Positions 23,128 through 33,096 of a stretch of 47,282 nt of DNA are shown here, one piece after another (the stretch's first letter is position 1; each line of letters starts with the position of its first letter). The stretch comes from Oscillospiraceae bacterium (GTDB lineage: Bacteria; Bacillota; Clostridia; UBA1381; UBA9506). The DNA lies in contig SVKE01000003.1 of assembly GCA_015068615.1 (NCBI GenBank), forward strand, positions 1 to 47,282. Direction: 5' to 3'. The translations under genes were made by a program, and so were the position numbers. The notes below the pieces were generated by a model. It saw only the letters and a list, made by a program, of their open reading frames with translations, was not told where the DNA came from and did not search any database.

Positions 23128-24558
23128 TCAATTTACATAAACCACAAGACAATTTGTATCCTCCACCGCTTCTCCGATAAGCTTTGGCTGCAGGCAGGTT
23201 GGCGCGAGGCTACCCAGCCGCGCCCGCAACGCGCCGGTTAAAGACCAGTCCGCATCGAAAACGCTTTTTACATGATCTTTATACAAGGCGTTTTGCTCCG
23301 TCTCCACCGGCTCTGTCTGCACCACCTGAACCGGCTTTCTTCCGCGCAACGCATCTTCATCTAACTGCATGGCCACTTGATCCACCAGCCGAACGTCCTG
23401 CAGGCTCACCTGCCGGTATACATCATATTCATTGACAGTCGCCGTCAGACAGATAAAAATGCAAACAAAAAGCACAAGCACGCGTAACCGACCCCGCAGC
23501 AGCATAAAAAGCGGCTCTAAGAATAGAGCGAGACCAATGCAGGAAACAAACAGGCTCCTATTGGTGAGCCAGACCTGCTCTGCCAGTAAATTCGGCACCA
23601 GTGGCGCAAAAAACAGCGCAAGACCTCCCACAAAAAAGGCCACAGCCTTCTTTACGCCGATAGGGTTTTTTTGCGCCCTGCCGCTTAGGGACAGACACAA
23701 AGAAACCAACAGCATAAAAATGAGTAGGAGAATTCCCCACCACCCCTCTGTCAAAAGAAGCCTGATGCCGCGACCGCTGCCGATGATAGTCGCCGGATAC
23801 ATAAGGCCTGCCACCTCTCCCAGCTGACGGAACAGCTCTGCAAGCTGCTGCGATAAATCAGCAAGGTCTAAGCCCGCAGCCCGGCTGCCTAACGCCCCCA
23901 GATTGGCAAAACATCTGTAATAGGCGAACATGAGTCCGATGTTTAAAGCAGATATAACCGGCACGGGAATGTGCCTTACGCGCGGCTTCCATATAAAGAA
24001 AAGACAGGCTGAAGCGGCCGAAAACACCGCCACCGATTCATAAAAACCGCAGGATAAAAGCTGAAACAAGACAAACAGCAAAAACTGCCCCCATTTTCTT
24101 TCCTCTGTCATAAACCGACTCAGGCAAAAAAGAGCGAGCGCGGCAAAAAACAACCCCGGCACAAGCCGCGTTGAGGCAGAAAGCCAATAGCGCCCCTCCA
24201 TGCCCAAAGGAAACAGCAGAAAAAACAGCAAAAAAAACGGGGAGGGACGAAGAGACATGCGCCGCAGAGCGTCGCACAGCAAAAAGCCGGAGGCCACGTG
24301 CAGTCCGGTGATAAGGCAGAGTGCCACACCGGGCACACGCCAGAAAAAACCCCAAAATGTGGGGTCTAACAAGCTGGCCAGCGGACGGGTGGAAAGGGTA
24401 CCGATGGTCAGATACACATACGACAAATCCTGGTGCAGCGGATATGTGCCGTACTGAATAAAGTCATCCAGAATGGGATAATACTGAAAACCATACAGCA
24501 AATACGGCAAAAAGGCTGCTATAATCCAAAAAAGCTTTTCTCGGCTTGCCGGCTTCAT
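23128..24558 (-). CDS. Multi-pass membrane protein, possible GT-C type
   Basis: A 476-residue protein with about ten membrane helices and no recognised family. After the first helix there is a short outer loop with YYPILDDFIQYGTYP; an acidic pair in the first outer loop is characteristic of GT-C fold, lipid-linked-sugar-dependent glycosyltransferases, so such a role is possible but unproven. The C-terminal 90 residues form a soluble domain (VNEYDVYRQVSLQDVRLVDQ onward). The ATG at 24558 is chosen because a promoter (24594-24622) lies just upstream and would exclude a longer reading from 24732; AAAGGG is the likely ribosome binding site. Divergent from alaS and convergent with trmO. Confidence 0.65.
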   Translation of the reverse strand: MKPASREKLFWIIAAFLPYLLYGFQYYPILDDFIQYGTYPLHQDLSYVYLTIGTLSTRPLASLLDPTFWGFFWRVPGVALCLITGLHVASGFLLCDALRRMSLRPSPFFLLFFLLFPLGMEGRYWLSASTRLVPGLFFAALALFCLSRFMTEERKWGQFLLFVLFQLLSCGFYESVAVFSAASACLFFIWKPRVRHIPVPVISALNIGLMFAYYRCFANLGALGSRAAGLDLADLSQQLAELFRQLGEVAGLMYPATIIGSGRGIRLLLTEGWWGILLLIFMLLVSLCLSLSGRAQKNPIGVKKAVAFFVGGLALFFAPLVPNLLAEQVWLTNRSLFVSCIGLALFLEPLFMLLRGRLRVLVLFVCIFICLTATVNEYDVYRQVSLQDVRLVDQVAMQLDEDALRGRKPVQVVQTEPVETEQNALYKDHVKSVFDADWSLTGALRARLGSLAPTCLQPKLIGEAVEDTNCLVVYVN

Positions 24559-24593
24559 TCCGTGCCACCACCCTTTCTCTTTTATTTGCTTAC

Positions 24594-24622
24594 AGTATAG
24601 CAAAAAATCCCGTTTCTGTCCA
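24594..24622 (-). promoter_or_regulatory. Promoter of the membrane protein gene
   Basis: On the minus strand TGGACA (24617-24622), 17-nt spacer, TATACT (24594-24599). Confidence 0.7.
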
Positions 24623-24663
24623 GTCGTATACCAAAATAATCGCCAAATTTTCCATAAAAAGTA

Positions 24664-24692
24664 TTGATTTGCCGACGTAATTATGATAAAAT
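24664..24692 (+). promoter_or_regulatory. Promoter of alaS
   Basis: TTGATT (24664-24669), 17-nt spacer, TAAAAT (24687-24692). The leader to the start codon is under 30 nt, which leaves no room for a T-box. Confidence 0.75.
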
Positions 24693-24726
24693 TATAGTTC
24701 AAGTATTGTGTGGGAGGAAGATACCA

Positions 24727-27375
24727 TTGCAAAAGCTGGGATTAAACGAAATCAGGGAAAAATACCTTTCATTTTTTGAGAAAAAAGAGCATTACAGAAT
24801 GCCGAGCTTTTCGCTGGTGCCGGAAAACGACCCCAGCCTGCTGCTCATCAATGCCGGCATGGCACCGCTGAAGCCCTACTTCACCGGTCGGCAGAAGCCC
24901 CCGAAAAACCGGGTAACCACTTGTCAGAAATGCATCCGTACGCCGGATATTGAACGCGTGGGGAAAACCGCCCGTCACGGCACCTTCTTTGAAATGCTGG
25001 GCAACTTCTCCTTTGGCAATTATTTTAAGCATGAGGCAACCGCCTGGGCATGGGAGTTCGTGACGAAGGAGCTGGAAATCCCGGTGGACAGGCTTTGGGT
25101 CACCATTTACGAGGAGGATGATGAGGCCTTTAGCATTTGGACAAATGAGGTCGGTGTAGCACCTGACCGCGTGGTGCGCATGGGCAAGGAGGACAACTTC
25201 TGGGAAATCGGTTCAGGCCCCTGCGGCCCTTGCTCCGAGCTGTATTATGATCGTGGACCGGAGCACGGCTGTGGCTCGCCGGATTGCGGCGTCGGCTGTG
25301 AATGTGACCGGTTCATTGAGTTCTGGAATCTGGTGTTCACGCAGTTTGATAAGCAGGAGGATGGTAGCTACATCCCCTTGGACCATCCTAACATTGATAC
25401 GGGCATGGGGCTCGAGCGCATTGCCTGCATCATGCAGGATGTGCCTTCTCTCTTTGATGTGGATACCATTTACCGTATATCCGAAAAGGTCTGCCAGATT
25501 GCAGGCGTGGAATATAAAAAGGACGAAAAGACGGATATTTCCATCCGTGTTATTACCGACCACATCAGAAGCACCGTTTTTTTAGTGTCCGATGGTGTGC
25601 GTCCTTCTAACGAGGGCCGCGGATATGTGCTGCGCCGTCTGCTGCGCCGCGCCGCCCGTCACGGTAAGCTGCTGGGCATTAACAAGGCCTTTTTGGCAGA
25701 GCTTGCCGACACAGTCATTCACGAATCCAAGGGCGCCTATCCGGCGCTGTTTGAAAATCAGGACATGATTAAAAACGTCATCCGTTTAGAAGAAGAGCGT
25801 TTCATTGAAACCATCGACGCCGGCTTCCAGATGCTGGCAAGCTTCTTTGACGGCAAATCCGAGGAGGACATAAAAGCAAATCCTGTTTTCTCCGGAGAGC
25901 AGGCCTTTAAGCTATATGATACCTATGGTTTCCCCATCGACCTCACCCGCGAGATTGTGGCCGAAAAGGGTATGACTGTTGACGAAGAGGGCTTTCAGCA
26001 AGAGATGGATCAGCAGCGCCAGCGCGCAAGAGCTGCCCGCGCCAAAATGGGCGATGTGGGCTGGGATGATAAAATTGCTGATATTTTAGCCAAGCTGCCG
26101 ACAACGGAATTTGTCGGTTATGATACCCTGACGTCTACGGGTAAGGTGCTGGCGCTGATTGAAAATCAGGAACAGGTCAACGCCTTAGGCGAACCTGCCG
26201 AGGGCATTGTGGTGCTGGATACAACGCCTTTTTACGGCGAGGGCGGCGGCCAGGTCGGTGACATTGGCCGGCTGACCGGTGCCTTGTGCAGCGCCGAGGT
26301 GCTGGATGTGAAAAAGACTGCCGATGGCAAGTTTTATCATATTGTCAAGGTGACAGAGGGCACTATAAAAGTGGGCGATGAGCTGACCGCTCAGGTGGAT
26401 GCAGGCTACCGCGCTGCCGTTTCCCGTAACCACAGCGTGACACATCTTTTGGACAAAGCTCTGCAAAACCGCTTCGGGGCAGAGGTCAGTCAGGCAGGCT
26501 CCTTGGTTGAGGCTGAGCGCATGCGCTTTGACTTTACTCTGACGCAGCCCGTCACCGAAGAGGACTTAAAGGCTGTGGAGCAAGAGGTAAACAGCGCCAT
26601 TCTGCAGGCAATGCCTGTTGTCTGGGAAAATATGTCGCTTGATGCCGCAAAGGCCAAGGGTGCAACGGCTGTCTTTGGTGATAAATACGGCGATGTTGTC
26701 CGCGTGGTATCCATGGGCGATTACTCCATGGAGCTCTGCGGCGGCTGTCATGTGAAAAACACGGCAGAAATCGGCCTGTTTAAATTACTGTCTGAGGGCG
26801 GCGTTGCCGCCGGCGTCAGACGTATTGAGGGCACCACCGGTCTAGGTGTTATGCGTGAGCTGTACGGCCTGGATGAAGCCTTAAAGGAGGCCGCCGGTGT
26901 GTTGAGGTGCGCTCCCCGCGATGTGGCTCAAAAGGCCAGAACTCTCCATGAGGAGCTAAAGGCTGCCGGCGCACAGATTGAATCCCTTACCGCCAAAATG
27001 GCAAACAATGCGGCCGGCAATATGCTGGACAACGCAAAAGAAATAAACGGCGTTAGCGTGGTGACAGGAAAGCTCGAAAACGCAGGCATTGACGCTCTGC
27101 GTGCGCTGGGTGACTCCATCAAGGAAAAGCTGCCTGTCTCCTTTGTGGCGCTGGCAGATGTAGCCGGTGACAAGGTGACCTTCATCACCATGGCCACTCC
27201 GGAGGCCGTAAAACGCGGCCTGCATGCCGGTAACATCATCCGTGAGGTTGCCAAAACCGCAGGCGGTGGCGGCGGCGGCCGTCCCGACTCGGCACAGGCC
27301 GGCGGCAAGGACGTCTCAAAGGTAGATGAGGCGCTCTCCGTTGCCCTTCGTCTGGCAGAAGAAGCCTTGAAATAG
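24727..27375 (+). CDS. alaS: Alanine-tRNA ligase
   Basis: An 882-residue AlaRS with all domains: class II catalytic core (motif 1 region SFSLVPENDPSLLLINAGMA, FFEMLGNFSFGNY, and motif 3 in GMGLERIACI), tRNA-recognition helices, the editing domain with HSVTHLLDKAL and CGGCHVKNTAEI (the HxxxH and CxxxH zinc/editing residues), and a C-Ala domain ending in a Gly-rich GGGGGGRPDSAQAGG motif. It joins alanine to tRNA-Ala and removes misacylated serine or glycine. The start is TTG 24727, with GGGAGG about 8 nt before it. A longer reading from 24664 would begin inside the promoter. First gene of the alaS-pgsA-valS line. Confidence 0.96.
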   Translation: MQKLGLNEIREKYLSFFEKKEHYRMPSFSLVPENDPSLLLINAGMAPLKPYFTGRQKPPKNRVTTCQKCIRTPDIERVGKTARHGTFFEMLGNFSFGNYFKHEATAWAWEFVTKELEIPVDRLWVTIYEEDDEAFSIWTNEVGVAPDRVVRMGKEDNFWEIGSGPCGPCSELYYDRGPEHGCGSPDCGVGCECDRFIEFWNLVFTQFDKQEDGSYIPLDHPNIDTGMGLERIACIMQDVPSLFDVDTIYRISEKVCQIAGVEYKKDEKTDISIRVITDHIRSTVFLVSDGVRPSNEGRGYVLRRLLRRAARHGKLLGINKAFLAELADTVIHESKGAYPALFENQDMIKNVIRLEEERFIETIDAGFQMLASFFDGKSEEDIKANPVFSGEQAFKLYDTYGFPIDLTREIVAEKGMTVDEEGFQQEMDQQRQRARAARAKMGDVGWDDKIADILAKLPTTEFVGYDTLTSTGKVLALIENQEQVNALGEPAEGIVVLDTTPFYGEGGGQVGDIGRLTGALCSAEVLDVKKTADGKFYHIVKVTEGTIKVGDELTAQVDAGYRAAVSRNHSVTHLLDKALQNRFGAEVSQAGSLVEAERMRFDFTLTQPVTEEDLKAVEQEVNSAILQAMPVVWENMSLDAAKAKGATAVFGDKYGDVVRVVSMGDYSMELCGGCHVKNTAEIGLFKLLSEGGVAAGVRRIEGTTGLGVMRELYGLDEALKEAAGVLRCAPRDVAQKARTLHEELKAAGAQIESLTAKMANNAAGNMLDNAKEINGVSVVTGKLENAGIDALRALGDSIKEKLPVSFVALADVAGDKVTFITMATPEAVKRGLHAGNIIREVAKTAGGGGGGRPDSAQAGGKDVSKVDEALSVALRLAEEALK

Positions 27376-27411
27376 GCAATGAATAAAAAAGGAATTGCAA
27401 AGAGGTGAATT

Positions 27412-27975
27412 ATGAATATTCCAAACCTTTTGACTGTGTTCAGGCTGTTTCTGATTCCGCTGTATGTGCTGGTATTCTGTCTGGAGAAGGAAACGCACAT
27501 CTTCTCCGCCCTGATTTTTCTTTTGGCAAGCGGCACAGACGTTTTAGACGGCTATCTGGCACGAAAACTGAATATGATTACCAAATGGGGACAGCTGATG
27601 GACCCTCTGGCAGATAAATGCATGCAGCTGACAGTCATCATCACGCTTTTCACTACAAGAATCGTGCCGGTTTGGTTTATTGCTCTTTTGATTGCAAAAG
27701 AGGTTATTATGATTTTAGGTGGCGTTTTCTTATACAGCAAAAAGACCTATGTAAAGGCCAATAAGGCCGGAAAATTAAACACTGTGTTTTTGTTTGTTGT
27801 GATGACGCTGCTGCTGCTCATCCCGAACATGAATGCCGTGATCAAAAACATTCTGCTGGGTCTTTCGGCCCTTTGGATGGTGCTGGCCGGCGGGATTTAT
27901 CTGTATTTATACTTTGTGCATAATCACCGCTTTAAAAGATATACATCTAAAAGCAGGAAGGGAGAATCCATATGA
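27412..27975 (+). CDS. pgsA: CDP-diacylglycerol-glycerol-3-phosphate 3-phosphatidyltransferase
   Basis: A 187-residue membrane enzyme of the CDP-alcohol phosphatidyltransferase family. The diagnostic motif DG-x2-AR-x8-G-x3-D-x3-D is complete (DGYLARKLNMITKWGQLMDP, then LADK, about residues 46-69). Four to six membrane helices follow the usual pattern. It makes phosphatidylglycerol phosphate, the precursor of phosphatidylglycerol. The N-terminal MNIPNLLTVFRL is typical of PgsA. GAGGTG precedes the ATG. It follows alaS by 36 bp and overlaps the next small gene by 4 bp. Confidence 0.92.
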   Translation: MNIPNLLTVFRLFLIPLYVLVFCLEKETHIFSALIFLLASGTDVLDGYLARKLNMITKWGQLMDPLADKCMQLTVIITLFTTRIVPVWFIALLIAKEVIMILGGVFLYSKKTYVKANKAGKLNTVFLFVVMTLLLLIPNMNAVIKNILLGLSALWMVLAGGIYLYLYFVHNHRFKRYTSKSRKGESI

Positions 27976-28166
27976 CAGTGTTAGGCTGGGTTTTGCTTTT
28001 GATTGGTGCGCTCATCACCTTTTTGGCCAAGCCCGTTCTGCAGAAAAAGGCCGGAGACGGCGAAATGAGCCAAAAAGCCTTATACATGATTAAGACCGCA
28101 GGTATGTGGATTGTTATTGCAGGTGCAATCTTGATTTTTTTAGCAGGGGGAATCGTTAATGTCTGA
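27972..28166 (+). CDS. Small two-helix membrane protein
   Basis: A 64-residue protein made of two hydrophobic helices ([17 protein letters not shown] and [17 protein letters not shown]) joined by a charged linker. Its ATG overlaps the pgsA stop (ATGA) and its end overlaps the valS start by 8 bp, so it is translationally coupled to both and very likely real. A GGGAG lies upstream within pgsA. No family recognised. Its place suggests a membrane-associated accessory of phospholipid synthesis, which is only a guess. Confidence 0.72.
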   Translation: MTVLGWVLLLIGALITFLAKPVLQKKAGDGEMSQKALYMIKTAGMWIVIAGAILIFLAGGIVNV

Positions 28167-30789
28167 GCAATTAGATAAAATATATAATCCCGGTGAGGTG
28201 GAGGACAGGCTGTATGCCGAATGGGTGGAAAAAGGCTACTTTACACCTTCACCGGACCCGAACAAAGAGCCCTTTACCATTGTGATTCCGCCGCCGAACG
28301 TAACCGGTCAGCTGCATATGGGCCACGCGATGGACGAAACCCTGCAGGATATTCTGATTCGGTATAAGCGTATGGCCGGCTACGCAGCGCTATGGGTGCC
28401 GGGTACCGACCACGCAGGCATTGCCACCCAGATTAAGGTGGAGGAAGCTCTGCGCAAGGAGGAAGGCCTCACCCGCTACGATTTGGGACGTGAAGCCTTT
28501 ACCGAGCGCGTTTGGGATTGGAAGCATAAATACGGCGAACGCATCATTAATCAGCTGAAAAAGCTGGGTAGCTCCTGCGACTGGAGCCGCGAGCGCTTTA
28601 CTATGGACGAAAACCTGTCAAAGGCTGTCAAAGAGGTGTTTGTTACCTTATATGAAAAGGGCTTGATTTATCAGGGTGAGCGCATCATCAACTGGTGCCC
28701 CAGCTGCATCACCGCCCTTTCGGATGCCGAGGTGGAATATGCCGAGCAAAATGGCTGCTTTTGGCACATCCGTTACCCGGTAAAGGATAGTGACGAGTCC
28801 TTTGTCATCGCCACCACCCGTCCCGAGACCCTTCTGGGCGATACGGCTGTGGCCGTTCATCCCGAGGATGAGCGGTACACCCATCTGGTGGGGAAAACTC
28901 TGATTCTCCCCCTGGTGGGTCGGGAAATCCCCGTTGTGGCAGATGCCTATGTGGATAAAGAATTCGGAACCGGCGCCGTTAAAATTACGCCGGCCCATGA
29001 CCCCAACGATTTTGAGGTTGGCGCGCGCCATGGCCTGCCGATCATCAAGGTCCTGGACGATAGTGCGAAGGTGAATGAGAACGGCGGCAAGTACCAGGGT
29101 CTTGACCGGTATGAGGCACGCCGTCAGATTGTTAAGGATTTGGAGGAAGGCGGCTTTTTGGTAAAAACCGAGGACCATGCGCACAACGTGGGCCAATGCT
29201 ACCGTTGCGGCACCACCGTTGAACCCATCACCTCCAAGCAGTGGTTTGTCAAAATGGGTCCCCTGGCAGAAAAGGCCCTTGAGGTCGTAAAGGACGGCAC
29301 CATTCAATTTGTCCCCGACCGTTTCTCTAAAACCTATATCAACTGGATGGAAAACGTGCACGATTGGTGCATATCGAGACAGCTTTGGTGGGGACACAGA
29401 ATTCCCGCCTTTTACTGCGACGCCTGCGGCGAAACCACAGTCAGCCGCGAAGATATTACGAAGTGCCCCAAATGCGGCGGCACCGTTCATCAGGATGAGG
29501 ACGTGCTGGATACCTGGTTCAGCTCGGCGCTGTGGCCCTTCTCTACTCTGGGCTGGCCGGAAAAGACTGCGGATTTAGATTATTTTTATCCCACAAGCGT
29601 CCTGGTCACCGGCTATGACATCATCTTCTTCTGGGTGGCACGTATGATTTTTTCCGCCATGGAGCATATGAAGAAGGAGCCCTTCCACCATGTATTAATC
29701 CATGGTCTGGTGCGCGACTCTCAGGGACGGAAAATGTCAAAATCTCTGGGCAATGGCGTGGACCCCTTAGAGGTTATTAAAAAATACGGCGCAGATGCCC
29801 TGCGCTTTACGCTTGTCACCGGTAATTCTCCGGGCAACGATACCCGCTATTCCGATGAACGCGTGGAGGCCAGCCGTAACTTTGCCAATAAAATTTGGAA
29901 CGCCTCCCGCTTTGTGCTGATGAATCTAACAGTAACAGAAAGAAAGCTGCCGGAGGCAGCAGAGCTCAAACTGGAGGATAAATGGATTCTGCATCGATAC
30001 AATCAGGTGGTTAAGGCTGTGACGGATAATCTGGATCGCTTTGAGCTGGGCATTGCCGTCAGCAAGCTGTATGACTTTATCTGGGACGAGTTTTGCGATT
30101 GGTACATTGAGCTGATTAAGCCCCGCCTGTATGATGAGGATTGTCCCTCCAACAAGGCCGCACAGTACACGCTTTCCTATGTGCTTTCCGGCGCTTTAGA
30201 GCTGCTACATCCCTTCATGCCCTTCATCACAGAGGAAATCTGGCAAAAGCTGCCGCATGTGGGTGAGAGCATTGTGATTGCGGACTGGCCGAAATTTAAT
30301 GAGGCGCTCGACTTCCCCGCCGAGGCCGCCGATATGGAAGCCATTATGGCCGCCTTAAAAGCCGTGCGGAACCAGCGCAGCGAAATGAACATTCCGCCCT
30401 CTAAAAAGGCAACGGTTTATATCAAAACCGAAAAGCCCGAGGTATTCTCTCAGGGCACGAGCTTTTTTGAAAAGCTGGCAAGTGCACAGGAAGCCATTAT
30501 AGCAGATGGCAGTTTCGTGCCGCCGGCAAACGCCGTATCCTGCGTGGTAGACGGCGCGCAAATCTTTATGCCGCTGGATGATTTGGTGGATAAGGAAAAA
30601 GAAATGGCCCGTCTTGCTAAGGAGAAGGAAAACCTGCTGGCTGAAATCAAGCGTGTAGAGGGTAAACTTTCAAATCCCGGCTTCGTGAATAAAGCCCCCG
30701 CCCAAGTGGTCGAGGAGGAACGGAAAAAGGAAACCAAATATCGCGAAATGCTGGAAAAGGTGCTGGAAAACATAAAAATGTATAGCTAA
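28159..30789 (+). CDS. valS: Valine-tRNA ligase
   Basis: An 876-residue class I synthetase. It shows the HIGH-type motif in [17 protein letters not shown] (about 49-65), the editing domain ([20 protein letters not shown]), zinc-type cysteines (YCDACGETT and [21 protein letters not shown]), the KMSKS loop ([14 protein letters not shown]) and a C-terminal coiled coil ([18 protein letters not shown]) that binds tRNA. The N-terminal start [19 protein letters not shown] fits ValRS, with GGGGG upstream. No T-box precedes it; it is co-transcribed with alaS and pgsA. Confidence 0.96.
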   Translation: MSEQLDKIYNPGEVEDRLYAEWVEKGYFTPSPDPNKEPFTIVIPPPNVTGQLHMGHAMDETLQDILIRYKRMAGYAALWVPGTDHAGIATQIKVEEALRKEEGLTRYDLGREAFTERVWDWKHKYGERIINQLKKLGSSCDWSRERFTMDENLSKAVKEVFVTLYEKGLIYQGERIINWCPSCITALSDAEVEYAEQNGCFWHIRYPVKDSDESFVIATTRPETLLGDTAVAVHPEDERYTHLVGKTLILPLVGREIPVVADAYVDKEFGTGAVKITPAHDPNDFEVGARHGLPIIKVLDDSAKVNENGGKYQGLDRYEARRQIVKDLEEGGFLVKTEDHAHNVGQCYRCGTTVEPITSKQWFVKMGPLAEKALEVVKDGTIQFVPDRFSKTYINWMENVHDWCISRQLWWGHRIPAFYCDACGETTVSREDITKCPKCGGTVHQDEDVLDTWFSSALWPFSTLGWPEKTADLDYFYPTSVLVTGYDIIFFWVARMIFSAMEHMKKEPFHHVLIHGLVRDSQGRKMSKSLGNGVDPLEVIKKYGADALRFTLVTGNSPGNDTRYSDERVEASRNFANKIWNASRFVLMNLTVTERKLPEAAELKLEDKWILHRYNQVVKAVTDNLDRFELGIAVSKLYDFIWDEFCDWYIELIKPRLYDEDCPSNKAAQYTLSYVLSGALELLHPFMPFITEEIWQKLPHVGESIVIADWPKFNEALDFPAEAADMEAIMAALKAVRNQRSEMNIPPSKKATVYIKTEKPEVFSQGTSFFEKLASAQEAIIADGSFVPPANAVSCVVDGAQIFMPLDDLVDKEKEMARLAKEKENLLAEIKRVEGKLSNPGFVNKAPAQVVEEERKKETKYREMLEKVLENIKMYS

Positions 30790-30803
30790 GCATCCTTAAA
30801 GGG

Positions 30804-30915
30804 TTGTCTCCATACACCTTTTAATTGCATAAACGTTTAAAAATGTAGGGGTCGATACCTACATTGACCCAAAAAACGGGCCGATGTGGGCATCGACCCC
30901 TATAAAAATTATTTT
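30804..30915 (-). repeat. R2 dispersed repeat, copy B (inverted)
   Basis: The complement matches 4333-4446 over about 110 bp, including ATAGGGGTCGATGCCCACAT, TTTTTTGGGTCAATGTAGG, ATCGACCCCTACATTTTT and GTGTATGGAGACA. It starts 15 bp after the valS stop codon. The remaining interval 30916-31136 contains a promoter for the next gene and nothing else recognised. Confidence 0.8.
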
Positions 30916-31044
30916 ACGCCTTAATATGTATGACAAATGTTCCGGGCACCATGAGTTTGTCAACCGGGATGCATGTAACAGTCGACTGTTTTTTGACGCA
31001 GATTTATAAAGACGCAGTTGCTCCTTGTTACGGGTAGAAAGGTG

Positions 31045-31073
31045 TTGAATTTCCGCGCTTTCTGTGATACAAT
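31045..31073 (+). promoter_or_regulatory. Promoter of the DUF1385-prmC operon
   Basis: TTGAAT (31045-31050), 17-nt spacer, TACAAT (31068-31073). Confidence 0.75.
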
Positions 31074-31136
31074 TAAGTTTGTAAGATCGGCGCAGACGCC
31101 GTCTGTGGCTGCCGCAGCAGCCGGAAAGGATTCAAT

Positions 31137-32108
31137 ATGAAAGAAAAAAATCAACAAAATACAAGCTGTCATATAACAAGCATTGGCGGTCAGGCCGTCA
31201 TTGAAGGGGTTATGATGCGAGGACCCAAGGAAATTGCCGTGGCTGTTCGCACGCCGGAGCAAGGCATCGTGATAGACAAAAAGCCCATTGCCTCTGTCCT
31301 GCAAAAGAATAAGCTGTTAAAGCTGCCGATTATCCGCGGCGTAATTTCCTTTGTGGAGTCGCTCATCATCGGTACCCGTGCTTTGATGTTTTCTGCCGAA
31401 TTTTTTGACATTGAAGAGGAAGACGATAAAAAGAAAAAGGAGGCCATGACCGAGGAGGAGCGCAAGGAGGCCGAGGCCAAGGAAAATAAAATGAAAAATG
31501 CTGCCATTTATTTTTCAGTGGTGGTGGCACTGGTGTTCGGTGTAGGCCTTTTCATGCTGCTGCCTGCGGTGCTGGTTGGCTTTATTAAGGATTACATCAC
31601 AAACCGCCTGCTTGCAACCCTGCTTGAGGGCGTAATCCGCATTGCAATTTTTCTTGTGTATATCAGCCTGGTTTCCCGCATGAAGGATATCCGGCGCGTG
31701 TTTGAATACCACGGAGCCGAACATAAAACCATTTTCTGCTATGAAAGCGGCGAGGAGCTAACCGTGGAAAATGCCCGCCGTTTTTCACGATTGCACCCCC
31801 GCTGTGGCACCAGCTTTCTTTTGATCGTCATGGTGGTGAGCATCATTGTATTCTCCTTCATTTCCTGGGAAAACGCCTGGATGCGGTTGGGTATTCGCCT
31901 GCTGCTGCTTCCTGTGGTGGCCGGCCTTTCCTATGAGGTAATTAAATTTGCCGGCAGAAGCAAAAGCAAAATCATGCGTGCCGTGAGCATGCCGGGCATG
32001 TGGCTACAGAAAATCACCACCCGGGAGCCGGATGACAGCCAGCTGGAGGTGGCTATTGCTTCCCTCAAGGCTGTGTTAACAGAGAACCGGGAGGACGACA
32101 AATGGTAA
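31137..32108 (+). CDS. DUF1385 membrane protein (YqhQ-like)
   Basis: A 323-residue protein of the DUF1385 family, recognised by the start SIGGQAVIEGVMMRGP and the central FEYHGAEHKTIFCYESGEEL and ARRFSRLHPRCGTSF blocks. It has four or five membrane helices and a charged Lys/Glu-rich segment near residue 100. The biochemical role of the family is not known. In many Clostridia it sits beside prmC, as it does here, with a 7-bp overlap that implies co-translation. GGAAAGG stands in front of the ATG. Confidence 0.9.
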   Translation: MKEKNQQNTSCHITSIGGQAVIEGVMMRGPKEIAVAVRTPEQGIVIDKKPIASVLQKNKLLKLPIIRGVISFVESLIIGTRALMFSAEFFDIEEEDDKKKKEAMTEEERKEAEAKENKMKNAAIYFSVVVALVFGVGLFMLLPAVLVGFIKDYITNRLLATLLEGVIRIAIFLVYISLVSRMKDIRRVFEYHGAEHKTIFCYESGEELTVENARRFSRLHPRCGTSFLLIVMVVSIIVFSFISWENAWMRLGIRLLLLPVVAGLSYEVIKFAGRSKSKIMRAVSMPGMWLQKITTREPDDSQLEVAIASLKAVLTENREDDKW

Positions 32109-32947
32109 TCGCCGAGGCGCTTCAGGAAGCCTGCCGGCAGCTGGCAGCTGCCGGTATTACCTCTGCACGCTTAGATAGCGAGGTGCTTCTCTCCTTTTTG
32201 TTAAAAAAGGAGAGGCTCTATCTGCTGCTACACAAGCACGATGCATTAGGCGAGGATACACTCTCTGACTACGAGGCACTCATTAAGCGGCGTGCAGCAG
32301 GAGAGCCGGTGGCCTATCTTGTAGGGGAAAAGGAATTTATGTCTCTCCCTTTTGCTGTCCGTCCGGGTATTTTAATTCCACGACCGGACACGGAAACGCT
32401 GGTCGAGAGCGTCATTGCACGCTATCAGACGGCAGGAAAGATATCTGTTTTGGATCTGTGTACGGGCTCAGGCGCCATTGCCGTGAGCCTGGCTTATTAT
32501 TTACCGCAGAGTCATGTAACCGCCTGTGACATTTCAGAGCTTTGTGTGGAAACGACACGGGAAAACGCCTGCAAAAACGGAGTTTCGGATAGGGTTTTAG
32601 TGGTTCTTGCAGATGTGTTAGGCTCTTTGCCCTTCTGCGAGCGGTTCGATTGTGTGGTGTCGAATCCCCCATATATTCCCACACAGGCACTTGCCGGACT
32701 GGAGAGGGATGTCCGGGATTTTGAGCCGACAGTTGCCTTGGACGGCGGCGTGGACGGCCTTTTGTTTTACCGGCGCTTGTCAAAGCTTGCGCCACAGCTT
32801 TTAAAGCCGGGCGGTCTTTTGGCGCTTGAGGTCGGCCATGATCAGGCAGAATCTGTATGCGCTCTCCTTGTGAAAGCCGGTTTTTCCGGGATAGAAACGC
32901 TGCAGGATCTGGCAGGAATTTCCCGCGTGGTTTGCGGGGTGCTTTAG
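32102..32947 (+). CDS. prmC: Peptide chain release factor N5-glutamine methyltransferase
   Basis: A 281-residue Rossmann methyltransferase. The N-terminal helical domain ends near residue 80 with RRAAGEPVAYLVGEKEFM, and the catalytic domain shows VLDLCTGSGAIAVSLAY (SAM binding), VTACDISELCV and the hallmark VSNPPYIP. The NPPY motif binds the target glutamine of the GGQ loop in release factors RF1 and RF2; methylation speeds termination. Length and motifs are normal for PrmC. The start overlaps the DUF1385 gene. Confidence 0.94.
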   Translation: MVIAEALQEACRQLAAAGITSARLDSEVLLSFLLKKERLYLLLHKHDALGEDTLSDYEALIKRRAAGEPVAYLVGEKEFMSLPFAVRPGILIPRPDTETLVESVIARYQTAGKISVLDLCTGSGAIAVSLAYYLPQSHVTACDISELCVETTRENACKNGVSDRVLVVLADVLGSLPFCERFDCVVSNPPYIPTQALAGLERDVRDFEPTVALDGGVDGLLFYRRLSKLAPQLLKPGGLLALEVGHDQAESVCALLVKAGFSGIETLQDLAGISRVVCGVL

Positions 32948-32994
32948 AGCAGACAGAAATTTATCGAAAAATCATATCTTTTTTGTGTAGGCCG

Positions 32995-33023
32995 TTGCAT
33001 AAACCGAAAAATTATGATACAAT
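32995..33023 (+). promoter_or_regulatory. Promoter of the hlyD-like/yggS/sepF line
   Basis: TTGCAT (32995-33000), 17-nt spacer, TACAAT (33018-33023). Confidence 0.7.
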
Positions 33024-33096
33024 AGTATAGGATATTTGTGTTTCAGCCGCTTTAGCGGCCTGTGATAATTCAAAAGAAAAATCGGAGCCGGAAATT

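Noticed and set aside
22955-23241. Three short overlapping reading frames inside R1 copy 2
   Set aside because: They are not kept in R1 copy 1, as expected for non-coding repeat DNA.
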